The notes under the pieces were generated by a model that saw only the letters and a list, made by a program, of their open reading frames with translations, was not told the DNA's origin and did not search any database. Below are positions 7,535 through 10,716 of a DNA stretch of 10,716 bases, one piece after another; position 1 is the first letter of the stretch; each line of letters starts with the position of its first letter. The position numbers were made by a program, and so were the translations under genes. The DNA comes from an uncultured Clostridia bacterium (GTDB lineage: Bacteria > Bacillota > Clostridia > Oscillospirales > Ruminococcaceae): the NCBI GenBank assembly GCA_947165805.1, contig CAMVBT010000061.1, positions 1 to 10,716 of the forward strand. Reading direction: 5' to 3'.

Positions 7535-7990
7535 GTCCCGGAACAGCCGTCCGGACGCGGCGAATAAACCGTATCCGATACAGGCTCCCGCGGTATTCAG
7601 TATAAGATCGTCGATATCGCAGCTCCCGAGCAGAGTGAGCGCCTGTATAAGCTCAACGCAGGAAATAATGACGATTACGGCAAGAGCGGTTTTGTGAAAC
7701 CTCCGGAGTTTCATAAAACAGGCGGGCAGGAACACTCCGAGCGGAACGAACAGCAGGATATTGCCGCCGATGTTTATGAGAGCGGGGAGGAAGCCGTTGT
7801 CATCGGGCGGCAGGGTAAGGATATCGTTCACATATCCGGCTATTGTCCGCAGCGGTATTAGCTGAAATCGTCCGGCCGGCAGGACACCGTCACGTCCGAT
7901 GCGCTGGAAGAAAAGCAGGTAAAGCATCACCGCGGCATATATCCCGAAGCATACCCATAATATCGTTTTTATTGATTTCTGCCGTTTCAT
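7529..7990 (-). CDS. VanZ-like family membrane protein
   Basis: 153 residues with four predicted membrane helices at about 9-28, 72-92, 101-121 and 130-147. The VanZ core is visible: NIGGNILLFVPLGVFLP (73-89), then Glu113-Leu-Ile-Gln and DIDDLILNTAGACIGY (125-140), whose acidic pair and Asn-Thr-Gly/Ala-Gly turn recur in the family. VanZ of enterococci gives low-level teicoplanin resistance by an unknown route; most chromosomal relatives like this one stand alone and are not evidence of vancomycin resistance, and no vanH/A/X genes are here. The start is ATG 7990 with AAGGA just upstream. The stop codon is formed within the T-tract of the facing terminator. It lies 80 bases downstream of hpf in the same direction with no clear promoter of its own, so expression may come from hpf read-through. 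Confidence 0.85.
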   Translation of the reverse strand: MKRQKSIKTILWVCFGIYAAVMLYLLFFQRIGRDGVLPAGRFQLIPLRTIAGYVNDILTLPPDDNGFLPALINIGGNILLFVPLGVFLPACFMKLRRFHKTALAVIVIISCVELIQALTLLGSCDIDDLILNTAGACIGYGLFAASGRLFRDK

Positions 7991-8029
7991 ACCGTTCCTT
8001 CTTTCTGCCGTATATGTACGGATACAGAT

Positions 8030-8055
8030 AAGCGCCCCCGTGACCGGGAGCGCTT
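8030..8055 (-). terminator. Probable hpf terminator hairpin
   Basis: Inverted repeat AAGCGC-C-CCCG / CGGG-A-GCGCTT with a TGAC loop. In plus-strand RNA the 8036/8049 pair is a C-A mismatch; in minus-strand RNA it becomes G-U, giving an unbroken 11-pair stem, so the hairpin suits minus transcripts from hpf, whose stop is 15 bases upstream. The following bases (TTATCTGTAT) are only a weak U-tract, so read-through into the vanZ-like gene is plausible. Confidence 0.65.
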
Positions 8056-8070
8056 TCGTAATAACGGTTA

Positions 8071-8595
8071 TCAGTTGCTGGGCTCAAGCACTGCGTAGTT
8101 CTCGTCGGAGCGCTTGTACACAACGTTCACCGCACCGGTCTCGCCGTTCTTGAACATGAAGAACGAGTGGCCGAGCATATTCATCTGAAGGATAGCCTCT
8201 TCGACCGTCATCGGGCGAAGCTCGAATTTCTTGTGCTTGATCACCTCATAATCGACCTGCTCGTCGGGGACAGCCTCTACCTTATCCGTCCATGTATTGT
8301 CACGGAGCTGCTTTGCGAGGCGGGTCTTATTCTTTCTGATCTGGCGTATGATCTTGTCGATGCAGGCATCGAGAGCGTCGTTCTTATCGTCTGCGGACTG
8401 CTCTGCGCGGAATGTTATACCGTCATATACAACGGTAAGCTCGAGAACGATCTTGTTTTTCTGTGCCGTGAGAATGAGCTTTGCGCTTGCCTCATCACCG
8501 AAGAATTTGTCGAGCTTGGCGGAGAGTCTTTCCTCTGCGTAGTCGTTGAAGCTCGTGCTTAACTGCATTTTTTTCGCTGTGATCTGAACCTTCAT
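8071..8595 (-). CDS. hpf: Ribosome hibernation promoting factor, long form
   Basis: 174 residues, the long HPF form of Firmicutes. It binds the decoding centre of idle 70S ribosomes and its C-terminal domain dimerises to yield inactive 100S particles in slow growth. Seen: N-terminal HPF/RaiA domain at about 1-98 (MKVQITAKKMQLS, YAEERLSAKLDKFF, Asp-rich region then KIIRQIRKNK), a linker, and the C-terminal dimerisation domain at about 118-172 with KKFELRPMTVEEAILQM, LGHSFFMFKN and the final VVYKRSDENYAVLEP. The start chosen is ATG 8595, matching the usual N-terminus, with AAAGGA 12 bases upstream. Earlier in-frame starts (ATG 8607, TTG 8616) add four or seven residues but would include the ribosome site. 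A strong divergent promoter lies upstream. Confidence 0.95.
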   Translation of the reverse strand: MKVQITAKKMQLSTSFNDYAEERLSAKLDKFFGDEASAKLILTAQKNKIVLELTVVYDGITFRAEQSADDKNDALDACIDKIIRQIRKNKTRLAKQLRDNTWTDKVEAVPDEQVDYEVIKHKKFELRPMTVEEAILQMNMLGHSFFMFKNGETGAVNVVYKRSDENYAVLEPSN

Positions 8596-8618
8596 TGCTT
8601 TGATCATTCCTTTCAAGC

Positions 8619-8629
8619 GGGCGTAGCCC
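8619..8629 (-). other. Small hairpin in the hpf leader
   Basis: GGGC / GCCC arms around a three-base loop, in the short (about 40-base) leader between the predicted hpf transcription start and the ribosome site. It could protect the 5' end or tune translation. It is small and may have no role. Confidence 0.4.
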
Positions 8630-8642
8630 TTTTTGTATCTTT

Positions 8643-8671
8643 ATTATATCATATTCCGAAAAAATTTACAA
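8643..8671 (-). promoter_or_regulatory. Sigma-A promoter of hpf
   Basis: Reading the minus strand: TTGTAA (8671-8666), 17-base spacer, TATAAT (8648-8643), preceded by TGA, an extended -10. The expected start is near 8636, giving a leader of about 40 bases. No sigma-B type motif was recognised. Confidence 0.8.
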
Positions 8672-8679
8672 GAGATTTT

Positions 8680-8721
8680 TGAAAATTTATATCTGATTTG
8701 ACAGATTTCACAAAATTTTCA
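8680..8721. repeat. Nested inverted repeats between hpf and miaB
   Basis: Outer arms TGAAAATTT (8680-8688) and AAATTTTCA (8713-8721); inner arms ATCTG (8691-8695) and CAGAT (8702-8706). Both are perfect and nearly concentric. A consensus-like -35, TTGACA, sits across the centre at 8698-8703. It may be an operator serving the two divergent promoters, or chance in AT-rich DNA. Confidence 0.4.
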
Positions 8722-8769
8722 TATTTATTTTGAATTGTCCGGAGTCGGAGCCTATAATGCAAAAAACTC

Positions 8770-8798
8770 TTGAAAAATACTATATTTTGTGGTATACT
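8770..8798 (+). promoter_or_regulatory. Sigma-A promoter of miaB
   Basis: TTGAAA (8770-8775), 17-base spacer, TATACT (8793-8798) with an extended -10 TGG. A TATAAT overlaps it by one base at 8798-8803. The expected start is near 8805, which places it after the ATG at 8757 and before the ATG at 8829 and the TTG at 8847. Confidence 0.8.
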
Positions 8799-8831
8799 AT
8801 AATTTACGATTTATCTGTAGAGTCTGAAATG

Positions 8832-8837
8832 AGAGGA
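8832..8837 (+). promoter_or_regulatory. Ribosome binding site of miaB
   Basis: AGAGGA, nine bases before TTG 8847. No comparable site precedes ATG 8829, so this site decides the start. Confidence 0.65.
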
Positions 8838-8846
8838 AGTGACGGA

Positions 8847-10250
8847 TTGGCTGCCGTGACCGTAAGCGAGGAAGAACTTAAAGAACAGCGTTTTTTCATA
8901 CAGCGCGTAAGGGCTGTGACACATCTGTTCGGACATAAGCCTATGGCGTATACCCACAGCTACGGCTGTCAGCAGAACGTGTCCGACAGCGAGAAGCTGG
9001 ACGGTATGCTCGAGGAAATGGGCTTCGGCTTTGCCGATTCTCCCGAGAACGCCGATCTGGTGCTCTACAATACCTGCGCTGTGCGCGAGAACGCGGAGAA
9101 CAGGGTGTTCGGCAACGTCGGCGCTCTGAAACACGCGAAGCGCAGAAATCCGGAAATGGTGATAGCCGTCTGCGGCTGTATGGTGCAGCAGGAGCATATC
9201 GCTCAGCGGATGAAGGAGCGCTTCCCGTATGTTGACCTGATATTCGGGACCCATGTCCTGCATAAATTCCCGGAGATGCTGTACGGCATATACGAAAAAG
9301 GCGGAAGGCTCGTATGTATCCCGGAGTCCGACGGGATCGTGGCCGAGGGGCTCCCGGTGAGACGCACGGACAGGATAAAGGCAAGCGTGCCGATAATGTA
9401 CGGCTGCAACAACTTCTGCACATACTGCATTGTGCCGAAGGTCCGCGGCAGAGAGCGCTCACGCGCTGCGGACGGGGTCATAGCCGAAGTCAGGGGGCTT
9501 CTTGAGGAAGGCTACAAGGAGATACTGCTCCTCGGGCAGAACGTCAATTCTTACGGCAAGGGCAGCGGAACGGACTTCCCGCAGCTGCTGAGGGAGCTCG
9601 ACGGCTTTGACGGCGAGTATGTGATAAGCTTCATGACCTCGCACCCTAAGGACTGCTCGCATGAACTGATAGACGTGATAGCGGACAGCCGGCATATATC
9701 GCACCACCTGCATCTTCCGGTGCAGAGCGGCAGCGACAGGATACTGAAACTGATGAACCGCCACTACGATACCGCGAAATACCTCGAGCTCGTTGACTAC
9801 GCGCGAAGCCGCATACCCGACATACAGCTCACCACCGATATAATAGTCGGCTTCCCGGGCGAGACGTATGAGGATCTCCGCATGACTCTTGAGCTTATGG
9901 AGCGGGTGAGATACGACAGCGCGTTCACGTTCATATACAGCCGCCGCGAGGGAACAAAGGCCGCGGAAATGGACGACCCGGTCACGGACGAGGAAAAGGG
10001 AAAGTGGTTCCGCGAGCTGCTGGAAGTTCAGGGCAGGATAGGCGAGAACGCCTACGCGCGCTATGTGGGACAGACGCTCCGGGTGCTGGTCGAGGGGCGC
10101 GGCAGAACGGACGAAAAGCTGCTGACCGGCAAGTCGCGCCAGAACATCATCGTCGATCTCGCGGGAAGTGACGAGCTGCAGGGAAAGTTCGTCGACGTAA
10201 GGATCACAAAGGCGCTCCCGTGGGCGCTTATAGGAGAAACGATACAATAA
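8847..10250 (+). CDS. miaB: tRNA-2-methylthio-N6-dimethylallyladenosine synthase
   Basis: 467 residues from TTG 8847. Radical SAM methylthiotransferase adding the 2-methylthio group to i6A37 in tRNAs that read UNN codons, steadying codon pairing. Seen: N-terminal MTTase domain with Cys41 (YGCQQN), Cys77 (NTCAVRE) and Cys111 (CGCM) for the auxiliary 4Fe-4S cluster; radical SAM CxxxCxxC at Cys187, Cys191, Cys194 (CNNFCTYC) followed by VRGRERSR; HLPVQSGS; GFPGET; and a C-terminal TRAM tRNA-binding domain from about 390 (GQTLRVLVEG, TGKSRQN, VDVRITKALPWALIGE). The YGCQQN form and neighbouring YmcA-like gene favour MiaB (B. subtilis YmcB) over MtaB or RimO. ATG 8829 would add six residues but lacks a ribosome site; the frame stays open upstream over AT-rich promoter DNA, which I judge non-coding. 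Confidence 0.94.
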   Translation: MAAVTVSEEELKEQRFFIQRVRAVTHLFGHKPMAYTHSYGCQQNVSDSEKLDGMLEEMGFGFADSPENADLVLYNTCAVRENAENRVFGNVGALKHAKRRNPEMVIAVCGCMVQQEHIAQRMKERFPYVDLIFGTHVLHKFPEMLYGIYEKGGRLVCIPESDGIVAEGLPVRRTDRIKASVPIMYGCNNFCTYCIVPKVRGRERSRAADGVIAEVRGLLEEGYKEILLLGQNVNSYGKGSGTDFPQLLRELDGFDGEYVISFMTSHPKDCSHELIDVIADSRHISHHLHLPVQSGSDRILKLMNRHYDTAKYLELVDYARSRIPDIQLTTDIIVGFPGETYEDLRMTLELMERVRYDSAFTFIYSRREGTKAAEMDDPVTDEEKGKWFRELLEVQGRIGENAYARYVGQTLRVLVEGRGRTDEKLLTGKSRQNIIVDLAGSDELQGKFVDVRITKALPWALIGETIQ

Positions 10251-10267
10251 CGGAAAAGGAGAAGAAT

Positions 10268-10636
10268 ATGAAGAATATAATCAGGATCGCGGCTATGCTG
10301 CTTGGTCTGATAGCCGTGATAGCCGTTGTGGGAAGCTGTGACCTCTTTGCCGAGAAGGAACCGATCCCCGACATTGTGCTCGATGATCTTGTCGGAAAAT
10401 GGAAGCGTGAGCTTTCAAACGGCGATGAGATCTACAATTTCTACGATAATATGAACTATAACCGCAGCAAGCTCGGCGATATAGAAAAAGGCACATTTTC
10501 CATATCCGGCAGTGAGCTTACGGTCACATCGTCGGAGACCAAAAAGCCCGTTACGCACATCGTGCGCTTTTCGGAAGACAAGAATACCATGATATGGGGC
10601 GACGGTCCCGTTACGGCAGAATACAAAAGACAATAA
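10268..10636 (+). CDS. Small predicted lipoprotein
   Basis: 122 residues, unrecognised family. Seen: a lipoprotein signal peptide (Lys2, Arg6, a hydrophobic stretch at 7-22, lipobox VGSC with Cys24 as the lipidation site), then about 98 residues of exported domain. The mature part has a GKWKRELSNGD stretch and alternating polar/aromatic strands (EIYNFYDNMNYN, GTFSISGSELTVTS, NTMIWGDGPVTAEYKR), a pattern like small lipocalin-like beta domains in Clostridia lipoproteins; this is inference from pattern only. Expected place: anchored on the outer face of the cell membrane. The start is ATG 10268 with AAGGAG six bases upstream; an earlier in-frame ATG at 10220 lies inside miaB and would spoil the signal peptide. 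It lies 17 bases after miaB and 18 before the next gene, so it is probably cotranscribed. The function is unknown. Confidence 0.8.
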   Translation: MKNIIRIAAMLLGLIAVIAVVGSCDLFAEKEPIPDIVLDDLVGKWKRELSNGDEIYNFYDNMNYNRSKLGDIEKGTFSISGSELTVTSSETKKPVTHIVRFSEDKNTMIWGDGPVTAEYKRQ

Positions 10637-10654
10637 GAAAAGGAGAAAACTACA

Positions 10655-10716
10655 ATGGATGCAATAACGGCAGCAAGAGAACTCGGAAAGGCGATACAGG
10701 CGGATCAGCGCTATAA
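10655..10716 (+). CDS. YlbF/YmcA family protein (3' end missing)
   Basis: Only 20 codons are in the window, beginning MDAITAARELGKAIQADQRY. The AARELGKAI-Q-D-RY pattern is the usual start of the YlbF/YmcA family (Pfam Com_YlbF). In Bacillus subtilis YlbF, YmcA and YaaT form the Ric complex, which carries 4Fe-4S clusters, steers RNase Y cleavage of mRNAs and affects competence, biofilm and sporulation. In B. subtilis ymcA lies directly after ymcB (miaB), so position here favours the YmcA/RicA side, but the fragment is too short to tell YmcA from YlbF. The start is ATG 10655 with AGGAG nine bases upstream. It probably belongs to the miaB transcript. Confidence 0.75.
   Translation, partial: MDAITAARELGKAIQADQRY

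Noticed and set aside
7198..7605. 135-residue plus-strand frame with a TTG start over the YjfB-like gene
   Set aside because: It begins upstream of the promoter, has no ribosome site, runs through the terminator, and is basic and cysteine-containing without family features. The YjfB-like frame fits the signals instead.
7529..7990. Glycopeptide resistance locus suggested by the VanZ-like protein
   Set aside because: No vanR, vanS, vanH, ligase or vanX is present, and lone VanZ-like proteins are common in Firmicutes chromosomes without resistance.
8596..8642. raiA-motif structured RNA upstream of hpf/raiA
   Set aside because: Such RNAs are about 200 bases; the leader here is about 40 bases between a clear promoter and the start, with only one tiny hairpin.
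1..10716. Mobile element, prophage, defence system or CRISPR array
   Set aside because: No transposase, integrase, toxin-antitoxin pair, terminal repeats or regularly spaced repeats were seen; nearly all of the sequence is accounted for by housekeeping genes.

Overview
The window reads as a stretch of chromosome from a moderately GC-rich, low-complexity-free Clostridia genome, most likely Oscillospirales/Ruminococcaceae-like. The basis is family resemblance and gene order only: an RbgA-type ribosome GTPase, long-form HPF, a YjfB-like small protein, and a miaB gene followed by a YlbF/YmcA gene are Firmicutes traits. Strong AGGAGG-type ribosome binding sites and near-consensus sigma-A promoters agree. 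No mobile element, phage gene, CRISPR array, tRNA or rRNA is visible. Species-level identity cannot be read from the sequence.

Left part (1-3815, + strand): a tightly packed run of rbgA (5' end outside the window), rnhB, yraN, thrC and a COG1768-type metallophosphoesterase. Gene ends overlap or are only about 20 bases apart, and two junctions are ATGA overlaps, so one transcript with translational coupling is likely.

Centre (3816-7177, + strand): after a 63-base AT-rich gap come trigger factor (tig), clpP and clpX, the classic nascent-chain folding and ATP-dependent proteolysis cluster. All catalytic motifs are intact. The lon gene that often follows clpX in Firmicutes is not there.

Centre-right (7178-8616): clpX is followed by a monocistronic 65-residue YjfB-like gene with its own textbook promoter and terminator. 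Facing it on the minus strand are a VanZ-like membrane protein gene and, upstream of that, the ribosome hibernation factor gene hpf. The vanZ-like stop codon lies in the T-tract of the YjfB terminator.

Right part (8617-10716): an AT-rich divergent control region carries clear promoters for hpf (minus) and miaB (plus). miaB (tRNA methylthiotransferase) is followed after 17 bases by a small predicted lipoprotein gene and after a further 18 bases by the start of a YlbF/YmcA-family gene that runs off the window, probably one operon.

Overall this is mostly housekeeping: ribosome assembly and hibernation, RNA/DNA hybrid removal, tRNA modification, protein folding and turnover, and threonine synthesis. 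I found no convincing new system. The points most worth a second look are the two small accessory genes (YjfB-like, and the lipoprotein inside the miaB-ymcA operon), a shared double -10 promoter design, and inverted repeats at two promoters.
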